Assembly: GCA_015057825.1 (NCBI GenBank)
Contig: SVDN01000003.1
Coordinates: forward strand, 1-64,000
Reading direction: 5' to 3'
DNA from: Lachnospiraceae bacterium
GTDB lineage: Bacteria; Bacillota; Clostridia; Lachnospirales; Lachnospiraceae
DNA: 64,000 nt
This document shows, in pieces, positions 53,201 to 62,213 of this stretch. The notes under the pieces were generated by a model. The model was given only the letters and a program-made list of their open reading frames with translations, had not been told where the DNA came from and did not search any database. The position numbers were made by a program, and so were the translations under genes. Each line of letters starts with the position of its first letter. The stretch's first letter is position 1.

Positions 53201-53941
53201 TTATTCGGGCTTGTATTCAAAACAAGGCATATATTCAAGTTTAAAGAGATTTTGGACATGCTTTGTATCGATAAGTTCTTTTGTTTTAGGGTCTTCGCAA
53301 ATGCCTTCTCTTATATATTTATCAAGCACTGCATATGTAAAGCCCAAGTTGTCTTCATCGGTTTTTCCGGACAGACCGTCAATCGGCGGTTTTTCAACCA
53401 AGCTTTCCGGAAGCCCCAGGAAGCGACCAATGGCTTTGACTTCCTGAACCGTAAGACGGGAAAGGGGACTGAAGTCACCGGCATTATCGCCGTATCTTGT
53501 GGAATAACCAACCCAATCTTCGGATAAGTTACAAGTGTTTGCAACACGTCCGTTCTCGCTTTGGCTTACGGCATATAAAGTGGTCATTCTGATTCTTGCC
53601 GGAAGATTTGTTCTTGTTTGTTTTGTGATTTCCAAGTCCTTTGGCATACTGTTTAAAACACCGTCTACAGCATCTTTTATGTTTATTTCATATCTTTTAA
53701 TATCCAGTGTATCAACAAGAAGCCTTGCCGCATCGATATCCGCTTGCTCTCCGCATGGCATAAGCACGCCGATAACGCGATCTTTCCCCAAAGCTTTAAC
53801 GCAAAGGGCAGCCGTTACGGAGGAATCTTTTCCGCCGGATATGCCTACAATAGCATTGCAGCCTTTTCCGCTTTTCTCAAAAAAATCCTTAATCCAGTTA
53901 ACGATATCGCTTGTTACTTTTTCTACATTAAAATTTGACAT
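53201..53941 (-). CDS. nadE: NH3-dependent NAD+ synthetase
   Basis: 246-aa ATP-pyrophosphatase that amidates deamido-NAD. The P-loop is VGISGGKDSSVTAAL (~33-45); DWVGYSTRYGDNAGDFSPL and RLTVQEVKAIGRFLGLPESLVEKPP are typical. There is no glutaminase domain, so it uses free ammonia. The start codon region has only a weak SD (AAAGAG), whereas a strong AAAGGAGG lies 32 nt upstream with no usable in-frame start close to it. Confidence 0.94.
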   Translation of the reverse strand: MSNFNVEKVTSDIVNWIKDFFEKSGKGCNAIVGISGGKDSSVTAALCVKALGKDRVIGVLMPCGEQADIDAARLLVDTLDIKRYEINIKDAVDGVLNSMPKDLEITKQTRTNLPARIRMTTLYAVSQSENGRVANTCNLSEDWVGYSTRYGDNAGDFSPLSRLTVQEVKAIGRFLGLPESLVEKPPIDGLSGKTDEDNLGFTYAVLDKYIREGICEDPKTKELIDTKHVQNLFKLEYMPCFEYKPE

Positions 53942-54007
53942 AATAATACTCTTTGCAAATCTTTTTGCAAAATCCTCCTTTAGTAAAAATTACATCCCTC
54001 TATGTTT

Positions 54008-54036
54008 ATTATACTTTTTTGAGTAAAAACAATCAA
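54008..54036 (-). promoter_or_regulatory. Promoter of nadE
   Basis: Minus strand TTGATT (54036-54031), 17 bp, TATAAT (54013-54008). It predicts a leader of about 60 nt. Confidence 0.75.
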
Positions 54037-54135
54037 CACCCCTTCAAAAATATGAAAAAAACAAGGAATACTGTATACACAGTGTTCGGCTTTTTAAACA
54101 AAATTTTTTTAAATGACCTCATAACATTTAGGCAT

Positions 54136-54164
54136 TTTTCACATAGAATTCTATTTGTTAAAAT
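54136..54164 (+). promoter_or_regulatory. MFS promoter with palindromic operator candidate
   Basis: TTTTCA (54136-54141), 17 bp, TAAAAT (54159-54164) with TG one base before (extended -10). The spacer contains the perfect 12-bp palindrome ATAGAATTCTAT (54143-54154), well placed for a repressor to block the promoter. Confidence 0.5.
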
Positions 54165-54253
54165 TTAGACATGGGGATTGTTTGTGATTGGTAAATGCGA
54201 AGTATTTGCCAATAATATGTATTTATAAAAACTTTATAGGAGGAAGGGTTAAT

Positions 54254-55675
54254 ATGGAATCTAAAAAAGTCGTAGGTTTCGGTGGCCGTGGCTGGTTACT
54301 CATGATTTACCAGGCACTGGCTTATGTAACATTTCAGGTATTCACACAATATCCACTGAATATCTTGGCTGACCTTTATGGCGGTGCGCAGCTCATTTCT
54401 AAAATTTATTCAACAGCTGCAATAGTGGGTATAGTTGTTCAGCTTCTTTTAGCAGGCGTTATCGCAAGAAGTAGAAACGTTAAAGCTATCGGTTCGGTAC
54501 TCGGTATAATCACAATCGGACTCGCAGCAGGAATTATGTTTGTACCTGCAGGTCCTTTATGGTTGGCAATCTATGCGGTTATCAACGTAACAGCAGTACT
54601 TTATGCAACATTCTCAGTTGGTCTTCTTATCGGACAGTGGTTCCCAAGAAGAAAAGGTACAGTAATGGGTATCGTTACACTTGCATTTCCAATTGCTAAC
54701 GGTTTACTCGGACCTTTCGCAAACAAAGTATTCGGTACAATGATTCAGGTTGGTCCATCACCAAGTGATGTTATGCCGGCAGTATTTGCAGGTGACCATA
54801 TGCCTATTGTTATGGCGTTCTTACCATTCTTTATTATTTCAATCGTAGGATGGTTAATCGGTTTAATCTTTATTAAGGATTATCCTGAACAGGTTGGTGC
54901 GTTCAGAGATAATGACAGGAGCTTTACTCCTGAAATGGCTCAGCAGATGATGCTTGCCGAAATAGAGAACAAGAGGACGTCAGTATGGACGCTTCCTAAA
55001 GTTCTTGCAACTCGTGATTTCTGGTTTGGTGTAATTCCGGTTGGTTTCTTGCTTACATTCTCAATCGGTGTTATGACACAGACAAAGGCAATTTTCGCAA
55101 CACAGGATTTGAGCTTCCTCGGAGCATCCGATAACGGATATACAACACTTATGTTCCTTATCATGATCTTTGGTTGTGTGGGAAGTTTGATCCTTGGATT
55201 TATTGATACAAGAATAGGTACAAAGAAAGCTATTCTTATTACAACGGTAATAATGATTTTGGCCGGTATCCTCGGTGCAACAAGAACTCCGGGCGGCTTG
55301 GTAGTAGGTATGATTTGCTTGGCATTGTTCATGGGTGCTTCATCAAACTTCGGTGTATCCCTTGCTTGCCAGTATTGGAGACGTGAAGACTTCGGTCGTA
55401 TCTTCACAGCAACAAGCCCAATCGGTAACATCATCAGCTCACTTGGACCTACAATTATCGCTACAGCTCTTTATATGCACGGCGCAATGCCTGATGAAAC
55501 AGGCGCAGTTATCCCATTGGATGCAGCACCGGTATTCATCGTAGTACTTTGCGCAGGTATTATCAGCTTCATCTGCATGATGTTATTCAGCCCTAAACAC
55601 ATTATCAAGGTTGATAACATGCGTAGAGAAAAAGCAGGCAAACCTATTGATGATGAATTGGTAGGAAGAAAATAA
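54254..55675 (+). CDS. Major facilitator superfamily transporter
   Basis: 473 aa with about 12 membrane segments. WFPRRKGTVMGIVTLAFPIANG resembles the MFS motif between helices 4 and 5 seen in anion/organic-acid carriers, and FIDTRIGTKKAILIT is the second-half copy of the loop motif. The cytoplasmic loop between halves (~210-255) is charged. The substrate is unknown. Codon use is like that of highly expressed genes. The frame opens at 54188, but AGGAGGAAGGG fixes the ATG at 54254. Confidence 0.85.
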   Translation: MESKKVVGFGGRGWLLMIYQALAYVTFQVFTQYPLNILADLYGGAQLISKIYSTAAIVGIVVQLLLAGVIARSRNVKAIGSVLGIITIGLAAGIMFVPAGPLWLAIYAVINVTAVLYATFSVGLLIGQWFPRRKGTVMGIVTLAFPIANGLLGPFANKVFGTMIQVGPSPSDVMPAVFAGDHMPIVMAFLPFFIISIVGWLIGLIFIKDYPEQVGAFRDNDRSFTPEMAQQMMLAEIENKRTSVWTLPKVLATRDFWFGVIPVGFLLTFSIGVMTQTKAIFATQDLSFLGASDNGYTTLMFLIMIFGCVGSLILGFIDTRIGTKKAILITTVIMILAGILGATRTPGGLVVGMICLALFMGASSNFGVSLACQYWRREDFGRIFTATSPIGNIISSLGPTIIATALYMHGAMPDETGAVIPLDAAPVFIVVLCAGIISFICMMLFSPKHIIKVDNMRREKAGKPIDDELVGRK

Positions 55676-55768
55676 TATTGCTAGTGTTTTCACCTATAGG
55701 ATACAAGAAACTTCTTGTAAAAGCCCTTGTAGGAAGAAAATAAATATACACTGTTTTATAACCCTAAG

Positions 55769-55804
55769 AAAGAATCGGAAGGCGAAAGCCTTCCGATTCT
55801 TTGT
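55769..55804 (+). terminator. Terminator after the MFS gene
   Basis: Perfect 15-bp stem (55769-55783 with 55788-55802) closed by a GAAA tetraloop. Confidence 0.92.
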
Positions 55805-55812
55805 TTAATTAG

Positions 55813-55845
55813 AAAAAGCCGAAAGCATAAGCTTTACGGCTTTTT
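55813..55845. terminator. Second, bidirectional terminator before fabZ end
   Basis: AAAAAGCCG/CGGCTTTTT outer stem with AAGC/GCTT inside and an ATAA loop. The A run on the left gives the minus-strand fab operon a terminator. Confidence 0.85.
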
Positions 55846-55873
55846 CATCTATATAAGGAAATTAACTATGTGG

Positions 55874-56302
55874 CTAGTCCATTATGGCAAAGGAGAGTTC
55901 TGCGACTACTGCGACTTTGCCGTCGACTTTGGCGGTTGCTTTGCCAATGCCTACATTGCCTTTTCTGGCGGTGATTGTGCATTCCATTTCAAGTACATCA
56001 CCCGGGCGAACCACCTGTTTGAAGCGGGCTTTTCTGATGCCGCCGAAGAAGGCTGTCTTGCCTTTGTTTTCCTCTTCGGAAAGCATTGCCACGGCGCCTG
56101 TTTGTGCCAGCGCTTCGATGATTAAAACACCCGGCATTACGTGCTGTCCGGGAAAATGGCCCATAAACTGCATTTCATTTGCGCTTACGCATTTGATTCC
56201 TTTTGCGTACTCACCCGGAGTACATTCTGTAACCTTATCCACAAGTAAAAAAGGATATCTGTGTGGAAGGATTTTTTCTATATCATTTGAATTTAAAACC
56301 AT
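55874..56302 (-). CDS. fabZ: 3-hydroxyacyl-ACP dehydratase FabZ
   Basis: 142-aa hot-dog-fold dehydratase of fatty acid elongation. The catalytic His is in LPHRYPFLLVDKV (~12-24), and the Glu is in GHFPGQHVMPGVLIIEALAQTGA (~50-72). Last gene of the minus-strand operon, 79 nt after fabF. Confidence 0.96.
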   Translation of the reverse strand: MVLNSNDIEKILPHRYPFLLVDKVTECTPGEYAKGIKCVSANEMQFMGHFPGQHVMPGVLIIEALAQTGAVAMLSEEENKGKTAFFGGIRKARFKQVVRPGDVLEMECTITARKGNVGIGKATAKVDGKVAVVAELSFAIMD

Positions 56303-56381
56303 GCCTTACCTCATTACTTTCTATAAGTATTTATTTCAACAAAACCACAAAATAATAAAAACTTTTAAGCAAATATACTAA

Positions 56382-57617
56382 TTAACATTTAGCAAATACG
56401 ATGGAAGCGTTATGACCGCCAAATCCCAAAGAGTTGGACATTACTACATTTAAGTAAGCTTTTCTTCCCTCGTTTGGTACGATGTCAAGATCGCATTCTT
56501 CGTCAGGCACTTTATAGTTGATTGTAGCAGGTATAAAGCCGTCAACTATAGACATTACGCTGATTACCGACTCAACCGCACCCGTAGCACCAAGTAAGTG
56601 ACCTGTCATTGATTTGGTTGAACTTATCGGTATATTCTTTGCATTGGCGCCAAACACAGCTTTTACGGCTTTTGTCTCGCCCTTGTCGTTAAGGGGAGTG
56701 GATGTACCGTGAGCATTGATGTAATTTACGTCTTCAGGCTTAAGCCCACCGTCTTCCAAGGCCATATTCATGCATATTGCAGCGCCTTCCGCATCCGGCA
56801 TTGGTGAAGTAATGTGATATGCGTCACAATTTGTAGCATAGCCTTTAACTTCTCCGTAGATTTTTGCGCCGCGGGCCTTTGCATGTTCATATTCTTCCAA
56901 AACAAGGATTGCAGCACCTTCACCCATAACAAATCCGTTACGTTCTTTGTCGAATGGAATAGATGCGCGATTTTTGTCCGTTGCTTTAGAGAGAGCACCC
57001 ATGGATGTGAAACCGCCGATGGAAAGCGGTGTTATGGCAGCTTCTGCGCCGCCGCAAAGCATAACATCCGAATATCCGTCTCTTATGTGGTGGAAGGCCT
57101 CACCTACAGCATTTGTGCCGCCGGCGCAGGCTGTTACAACGCATGTTACCATACCTTTAAGACCGTATTTGATGGCAATCTGGCCTGCAGCCAAATTTGA
57201 AATAGACTTTGGAATAAAGTATGGAGATACCATATCAAAGCTGTTTTTCATACCTCTTACCTGTTCGGCCTCGATTGTTGCAATGCCGCCGATTCCGCTG
57301 GATACCAAGGCTCCGCAGCGGCTTGCGTTTTCTTTTTCCATGTCGAGAGCACTGTCTTCAAAGGCTTCGTGTGCGGCAACCATGGCAAGCATTGTGTATC
57401 TGTCCATAGTGCGCATTTCTTTTTTAGCTATAAAATCTTCTATATTTAAATTTTTAACTTCTCCCGCAAGTGTTACTTTTCTGTCAGTAACATCATAGTG
57501 TGTTATTTTATCTATGCCGCATTTACCGGCTTTAATAGCATCCCATGTTTCCTTGACCGTGTTACCCACAGGGCATACACAACCCATACCCGTAACAACA
57601 ACTCTTCTTTTACTCAT
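56382..57617 (-). CDS. fabF: 3-oxoacyl-ACP synthase II (FabF)
   Basis: 411-aa elongating condensing enzyme. VVVTGMGCVCPVG starts the thiolase fold; the nucleophile is in VVTACAGGTNAVGEA, and the two His in NAHGTSTPLNDKGE and TGHLLGATGAVE complete Cys-His-His. NSLGFGGHNASIVF ends it. The start is the ATG at 57617, overlapping the fabG stop by 4 nt (ATGA); GGAGGT is upstream. The frame is open to 57641 but unsupported. Confidence 0.96.
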   Translation of the reverse strand: MSKRRVVVTGMGCVCPVGNTVKETWDAIKAGKCGIDKITHYDVTDRKVTLAGEVKNLNIEDFIAKKEMRTMDRYTMLAMVAAHEAFEDSALDMEKENASRCGALVSSGIGGIATIEAEQVRGMKNSFDMVSPYFIPKSISNLAAGQIAIKYGLKGMVTCVVTACAGGTNAVGEAFHHIRDGYSDVMLCGGAEAAITPLSIGGFTSMGALSKATDKNRASIPFDKERNGFVMGEGAAILVLEEYEHAKARGAKIYGEVKGYATNCDAYHITSPMPDAEGAAICMNMALEDGGLKPEDVNYINAHGTSTPLNDKGETKAVKAVFGANAKNIPISSTKSMTGHLLGATGAVESVISVMSIVDGFIPATINYKVPDEECDLDIVPNEGRKAYLNVVMSNSLGFGGHNASIVFAKC

Positions 57618-58357
57618 ACTGCCATACCTCCGTCTACGCAAAGCACCTGCCCTGTAATGTACGAAGCGTCAGGGCTTGCAAAAAAGCTGACTGCGTTAGC
57701 TACATCTTCGGGCTCGCCGATTCTTTTGCAAGGAATTTCGGCAATCATTTTTTCTTTTGCCGCATCCGTCATGGCATCTGTCATATCCGTGCCGATAAAT
57801 CCCGGAGCAACGGCATTAACCGTAATATTTCTTGCAGCCATTTCCTTTGCAAGTGATTTTGTAAGGCCGATGATTCCTGCTTTACTTGCACTGTAGTTTG
57901 CCTGACCCACGTTACCTCTAAGGCCCACAACAGACGAAAGACTGATGATTCGGCCGTATTTTTGTTTAAGCATCGGCTTTAAAGCTTTTTTCATGCAAAG
58001 ATAAGTTCCGCGAAGATTTGTGTTAATAACATCATCAAATTCTGCTGTTTTCATGGAAAGCATGATGTTATCTCTTGTAATCCCCGCATTGTTTACCAAA
58101 ATGTCAATGCGTCCGTTGAGCTCTAGAGCTTCGCTTATTAACTTTTCACAGTCTTCTTCAATGCTTATATTTGCCTGAACAAGCAAAGTTTTAACGGCGA
58201 ACTTTTCGCATTCTTTTGCAGTTTCTTTGGCAGCCGAATCGTTTGACGTATAGTTAATAACTATATCAGCCCCAAGGCTTGCAAGTTTAAGTGCAATTGC
58301 ACGTCCGATGCCACGACCGCCACCGGTAACAATTGCTGTTTGTCCTTTAAGTAACAT
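57614..58357 (-). CDS. fabG: 3-oxoacyl-ACP reductase FabG
   Basis: 247-aa short-chain dehydrogenase. NADPH motif VTGGGRGIGRAIALKL (~9-24), NNAGITRDN, catalytic Ser in ISLSSVVGLRGN and YSASK with Tyr/Lys (~152-156), and PGFIGTDMT. Follows fabD by 89 nt, the longest gap in the operon; nothing recognised there. Overlaps fabF by 4 nt. Confidence 0.97.
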   Translation of the reverse strand: MLLKGQTAIVTGGGRGIGRAIALKLASLGADIVINYTSNDSAAKETAKECEKFAVKTLLVQANISIEEDCEKLISEALELNGRIDILVNNAGITRDNIMLSMKTAEFDDVINTNLRGTYLCMKKALKPMLKQKYGRIISLSSVVGLRGNVGQANYSASKAGIIGLTKSLAKEMAARNITVNAVAPGFIGTDMTDAMTDAAKEKMIAEIPCKRIGEPEDVANAVSFFASPDASYITGQVLCVDGGMAV

Positions 58358-58446
58358 AGTAATTTCCTCCGTTTAATGACTAATTAAGTCTTTGATATCT
58401 ATTTAAAAATAAATATTAGCAATGATCTTGATTTGGCAAGAAGGCA

Positions 58447-59406
58447 TTATTTGAATGCATTAAGCGTATTTTCAAGTGTTGCCATATCTTCAATCCTATA
58501 AGTCTTGATTGACTTATCCGTTCTCATAACGCAACCGGTAATTGCTTTTCCGGGACCGATTTCGATTGTTTTGTCTACGCCAAGGCTTGCAAGTTTTTTG
58601 ATGGAATCTTCCACATATATGGATGACTGAACCTGCTTAACCAAAAGATCGCTTATCTTTTCGTTATCACCAAGCAAATTGGCTGTTGTGTTAAATACAA
58701 GTGGAGTTGTCATTTCTTTAAAGTTAATTTTTTCAAAATAACTTTTAAGCGCATCTCCTGCAGGCGCCATAAATGCGGTATGGAAAGGACCACTTACTTT
58801 AAGTTCCATGCATTTTTTTGCTTCGGCTTCTTTTGCATATTCCACAGCCAAGTCGCAAGCTTTTCTTGTACCCGTAATAACATATTGTGAAGGGCAGTTG
58901 TAGTTTGTTACGCTTACGATTTCGCCGCTGTCGTTGCCATCGCTTTTAAGTTTGTCCATGGCCTTTTTGCAAGCATCTTCAACAACTTCGCGACCAAGGC
59001 CCAGAATTGCAACCATTTTACAATCAATACCCCTTGCGGCTTCCTGCATTTTTGCACCTCTGAAGGCTACACATTTTATAAGCTCTTCTTTTGTAAAAAC
59101 ACCGGAAGCATAAAGGGCGGAGTATTCGCCAAGGCTAAGTCCCATATGGTAATCTGCCTTTATTCCTTCATCTTTTAAAATCTCAAGAACACCCACTGCA
59201 AATGCTGCCAGTGCCGGCTGAGTTACGTTTGTATTGTTTAGTATTCCTTTTGGATCTTCAAATATTGTTTCTTTCAAATCAAAGTCCAAGCCCACATTTG
59301 AAAGTTCATCAATCGCCTTTCTGAAAGATTCGAAATTATCGTAAAAATCTTTTCCCATGCCGACTTTTTGACTTCCCTGGCCGGCAAATAAAAATGCAGT
59401 TGACAT
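58447..59406 (-). CDS. fabD: Malonyl-CoA:ACP transacylase
   Basis: 319 aa. FLFAGQGSQKVGMGKDFYD at the N-terminus, the nucleophile motif GLSLGEYSALYASG (~93-106), VSGPFHTAFMAPA with the catalytic His (~206), and EIGPGKAITG. It loads malonyl groups for FabH and FabF. 57 nt after fabK. No acpP lies in the gaps of this operon. Confidence 0.96.
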   Translation of the reverse strand: MSTAFLFAGQGSQKVGMGKDFYDNFESFRKAIDELSNVGLDFDLKETIFEDPKGILNNTNVTQPALAAFAVGVLEILKDEGIKADYHMGLSLGEYSALYASGVFTKEELIKCVAFRGAKMQEAARGIDCKMVAILGLGREVVEDACKKAMDKLKSDGNDSGEIVSVTNYNCPSQYVITGTRKACDLAVEYAKEAEAKKCMELKVSGPFHTAFMAPAGDALKSYFEKINFKEMTTPLVFNTTANLLGDNEKISDLLVKQVQSSIYVEDSIKKLASLGVDKTIEIGPGKAITGCVMRTDKSIKTYRIEDMATLENTLNAFK

Positions 59407-59463
59407 AATATCACCCTATGCCTTTCATTATTCTAAATCAAAAGTGAATTTGTATTCTTCAAA

Positions 59464-60405
59464 CTAGCAAGCTTTAGCCTTTTTGGCAGTATCATCAAGC
59501 ACATTTTCGACACCCGCACAAAGGTCTTTCAATGCATCTTCAACGCTTTTAATCTCCTTTAAAGCACCGCTTACCTGGCCTGCCATTAAAGAACCTGTCT
59601 GTGTGTCTCCGTCAAATACGGCACGCCGAAGGGAACCAAGTGTATATTTTTCAAGCTCTTCTTTACCTGCGCCAGCCTTTTCCTGCTTAACGTATTCAAG
59701 TGCCATTTTGTTTTTAAGGATTCTAACCGGTGTTCCGCCGATACGACCCGTAACAATTGTCTGATTGTCTTTTGCCTTTAATACAGCATTTTTGTAATTG
59801 TCATGTATCGGGCATTCTTTTGTGGCAAGAAGCATTGTGCCTACCTGCACGCCGCATGCACCCAGGCAAAGAGCGGCAGCCAAGCTTCTTGAATCGTAAA
59901 TACCGCCTGCAGCGATAATCGGTGCCTTGACAGCGTCTACCATTTGAGGTATCAAGGCCATGGTTGTCATTTCACCGACGTGTCCGCCACTTTCGCATCC
60001 TTCGGCAATAATGGCATCGGCACCTGCATCCGCCATTTTTGCTGCTATAAGCACGCTTGATGTAACGGGCATTACTTTGATTCCCGCCTCTTTCCATTTA
60101 GGAATGTAATCAAGAGGTGTGCCCGCACCTGTGGTAACAACGGGAACATTCATGTCGATTACAAGTTTGCACATATCCTTTGCATCCGGATTCATAAGCA
60201 TAATATTTACACCGAAAGGCTTGCATGTCAGGGATTTTGCCTTAAGGATGTTTTCTTCCAACTGCTTTGTATTCATACCGCCTGCGCCAACAAGACCAAG
60301 TCCGCCGGCATTGGAAACGGCTGCCGCAAATTCGCCCGTTGCAATATTTGCCATGCCACCCTGAATAACGGGATATTTTATATTAAGCATTTCATTTAAT
60401 AACAT
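59464..60405 (-). CDS. fabK: Enoyl-ACP reductase II (FabK), FMN-dependent
   Basis: 313-aa flavoprotein of the nitropropane dioxygenase fold. YPVIQGGMANIATGEFAAAVSNAGGLG, GAGTPLDYI, EGCESGGHVGE (catalytic His), PIIAAGGIYD and GACGVQVGTMLLATKECP are typical. It is the only enoyl reductase in the operon; FabI is not seen. FabK enzymes are known to be insensitive to triclosan. 18 nt after fabH. Confidence 0.95.
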   Translation of the reverse strand: MLLNEMLNIKYPVIQGGMANIATGEFAAAVSNAGGLGLVGAGGMNTKQLEENILKAKSLTCKPFGVNIMLMNPDAKDMCKLVIDMNVPVVTTGAGTPLDYIPKWKEAGIKVMPVTSSVLIAAKMADAGADAIIAEGCESGGHVGEMTTMALIPQMVDAVKAPIIAAGGIYDSRSLAAALCLGACGVQVGTMLLATKECPIHDNYKNAVLKAKDNQTIVTGRIGGTPVRILKNKMALEYVKQEKAGAGKEELEKYTLGSLRRAVFDGDTQTGSLMAGQVSGALKEIKSVEDALKDLCAGVENVLDDTAKKAKAC

Positions 60406-60423
60406 ATGATTTACCTTCTTTCT

Positions 60424-61362
60424 TTAAAAATAAAGCAGGGCGCCGCCCCATGTAAGGCCGGAACCAAAACCCAGTACCATAACCTTTGAGCCTTCTTTAA
60501 TTTGTTTATTCTCAACCAATTCATCCAAAGCTATTGGGATGGTTGCGGCAACGGTGTTGGCGTATCTATCAAGGTTTAGATAAAGCTTTTCTTTTGGGAT
60601 TTTTTCTATCTTGCCGATAAAATCGATTATTCTTTTGTTTGCCTGATGACAAACGAAATAATCAATATCATTGATAGATAGTCCCGACTGTCTTAAAATC
60701 TCATTTATGGCCTTTGCACCCGCATCCACGGCAAATTTAAATACCTTTGTGCCATCCATTTTTATGTAGGCGTTTGGAAAATTTGCACCGAGACAGCTTA
60801 AAGCTTCGGGATTTCCTTCAGCCCCAAGCTTTGAGTAAAAGGCTTTTGATGAATCTTTCTTTAAAACAACCGCTCCGGCTCCGTCTCCGAAAAGCACGCA
60901 GGTGGAGCGATCGTTAAAATCCATCATTCGGGATACCACTTCACTGCCGATTAAAAGGACGTATTCTTCTTTCATTTCTATCATCATGCTTTGAGCGACT
61001 TTCAGGCCGTATACGAAGCCCGAGCAAGCTGCATTGATATCAAAAGCGGGAATATCGCCCCTAAGGCCAAGTTCACGCTGCACAACGCAGGCAACTGCCG
61101 GAGTGGAGTAGTCGGGAGTGAAGGTAGCGCAAATAATTGCACCGATTTGTTCGGGATTTACTTTTGCAGCCTCCATTGCTTTTTTTGCCGCCGCTGCAGC
61201 CATTTGCCAATTTGTTTCGTCTGTTACGAAATAGCGGGATTTGATGCCCGTTCTTGAGCTAATCCACTCGTCTGATGTATCTAATTTTTTATCAAAATCA
61301 TCGTTATAAAAAATCTTGGCCGGAAGAAACCTTCCTGTGCCCACAACTTTTATTCCGGTCAT
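60424..61362 (-). CDS. fabH: 3-oxoacyl-ACP synthase III (FabH)
   Basis: 312-aa initiating condensing enzyme, joining an acyl-CoA to malonyl-ACP. The triad is Cys in DINAACSGFVYGL (~113), His in VCHQANKRII (~240) and Asn in RYANTVAATIP (~270). ISSRTGIKSRYFV is near the start. Start ATG at 61362 with GGAG upstream; a longer reading to 61395 would overlap accA and is not supported by an SD. Confidence 0.95.
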   Translation of the reverse strand: MTGIKVVGTGRFLPAKIFYNDDFDKKLDTSDEWISSRTGIKSRYFVTDETNWQMAAAAAKKAMEAAKVNPEQIGAIICATFTPDYSTPAVACVVQRELGLRGDIPAFDINAACSGFVYGLKVAQSMMIEMKEEYVLLIGSEVVSRMMDFNDRSTCVLFGDGAGAVVLKKDSSKAFYSKLGAEGNPEALSCLGANFPNAYIKMDGTKVFKFAVDAGAKAINEILRQSGLSINDIDYFVCHQANKRIIDFIGKIEKIPKEKLYLNLDRYANTVAATIPIALDELVENKQIKEGSKVMVLGFGSGLTWGGALLYF

Positions 61363-61388
61363 ATTTTCTCCTTGTCTAAACACAAGCT

Positions 61389-62180
61389 TTAACACATTTT
61401 TCTGAACTTTTCGAAGCGCGAAAGCTTTAACTTGGAAGGGGACATATCCGAAAGCTCTTTAAGTTTTTCATAAAGTGCCTCATCAAGCTCTTTGTAAAAT
61501 TCCTCGCTTTCTACCAAAACACCGCCTTCCGGTTCTTTAAGGACCTTGTCCACAAAGCCCGATTGATAAAGCTCTCCGGCAGTCATTTTCATAAGCTTGC
61601 TTGCTTCTTTCGCGCGTTTTGAATCCTTCCACAAAATGCTTGCAAAGCCTTCCGAGGAAAGAATGGAGTAAACCGCGTTTTCAAACATCCAAACCTCGTT
61701 TGCCACGGCCAAAGCCAAAGCACCGCCGCTGTTACCTTCACCTGTTACAATGGCAACAATCGGCACTTTTAAAGAACTCATTCTTGCAATACTTTTTGCA
61801 ATTGCGATTCCTTGTCCGTTTTCTTCCGCTTCAAGTCCCGGATATGCGCCGGGAGTGTCTATAAATGTAATGATGGGACGATTAAACTTTTCGGCCTGTT
61901 CCATAAGCCTTAAGGCTTTGCGATAGCCTTCCGGACCCGGCATGCCGAAATTGAATTTTAAATTTTCGTCCAAGTTTTTACCTTTTCTGTGTCCGATTAC
62001 GGTTACGGGAATGTCGTGAAAAAAGGCAATTCCGCCCAAAATGGAGGCATCTTCTTTGCCCAGTCTGTCACCCTTTAATTCCGTAAAATCACAAAAAAGC
62101 TTTTCTATATAATCAGTAATGACGGGTCTTACCTGACTTCTTGCAATTTCAACCCTGTCATAAGCACTCAGCTTTTTCAT
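61389..62180 (-). CDS. accA: Acetyl-CoA carboxylase carboxyltransferase subunit alpha
   Basis: 263 aa; with AccD it transfers CO2 from carboxybiotin to acetyl-Co[60 protein letters not shown] and [19 protein letters not shown] are the crotonase-fold oxyanion regions. It lacks the longer N-terminal extension of the E. coli protein (319 aa). 33 nt after accD. Confidence 0.95.
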   Translation of the reverse strand: MKKLSAYDRVEIARSQVRPVITDYIEKLFCDFTELKGDRLGKEDASILGGIAFFHDIPVTVIGHRKGKNLDENLKFNFGMPGPEGYRKALRLMEQAEKFNRPIITFIDTPGAYPGLEAEENGQGIAIAKSIARMSSLKVPIVAIVTGEGNSGGALALAVANEVWMFENAVYSILSSEGFASILWKDSKRAKEASKLMKMTAGELYQSGFVDKVLKEPEGGVLVESEEFYKELDEALYEKLKELSDMSPSKLKLSRFEKFRKMC

Positions 62181-62213
62181 AATCTTTCACCTTTCCGCAT
62201 CTAAGCTTAAAAA

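Larger units (their letters stand above)
53942..54253. other. 312-bp divergent intergenic region, nadE/MFS
   Basis: It holds the nadE promoter and leader, the MFS promoter (54136-54164) with an embedded palindrome, and an imperfect 10-bp inverted repeat (54187-54196 with 54204-54213) in the MFS leader. 54040-54130 is AT-rich with nothing further recognised. Confidence 0.6.

Noticed and set aside
53890..53981. Possible leader peptide (TTG at 53970) under the strong AAAGGAGG upstream of nadE
   Set aside because: The SD-to-TTG spacing is only 3 nt and the 15-codon peptide overlaps the nadE start without any telling composition; too weak to list as a gene.
55661..55743. 15-bp direct repeat GTAGGAAGAAAATAA at 55661-55675 and 55729-55743
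   Set aside because: One copy is the end of the MFS coding sequence; a single short duplication next to it has no transposon or attachment-site features.
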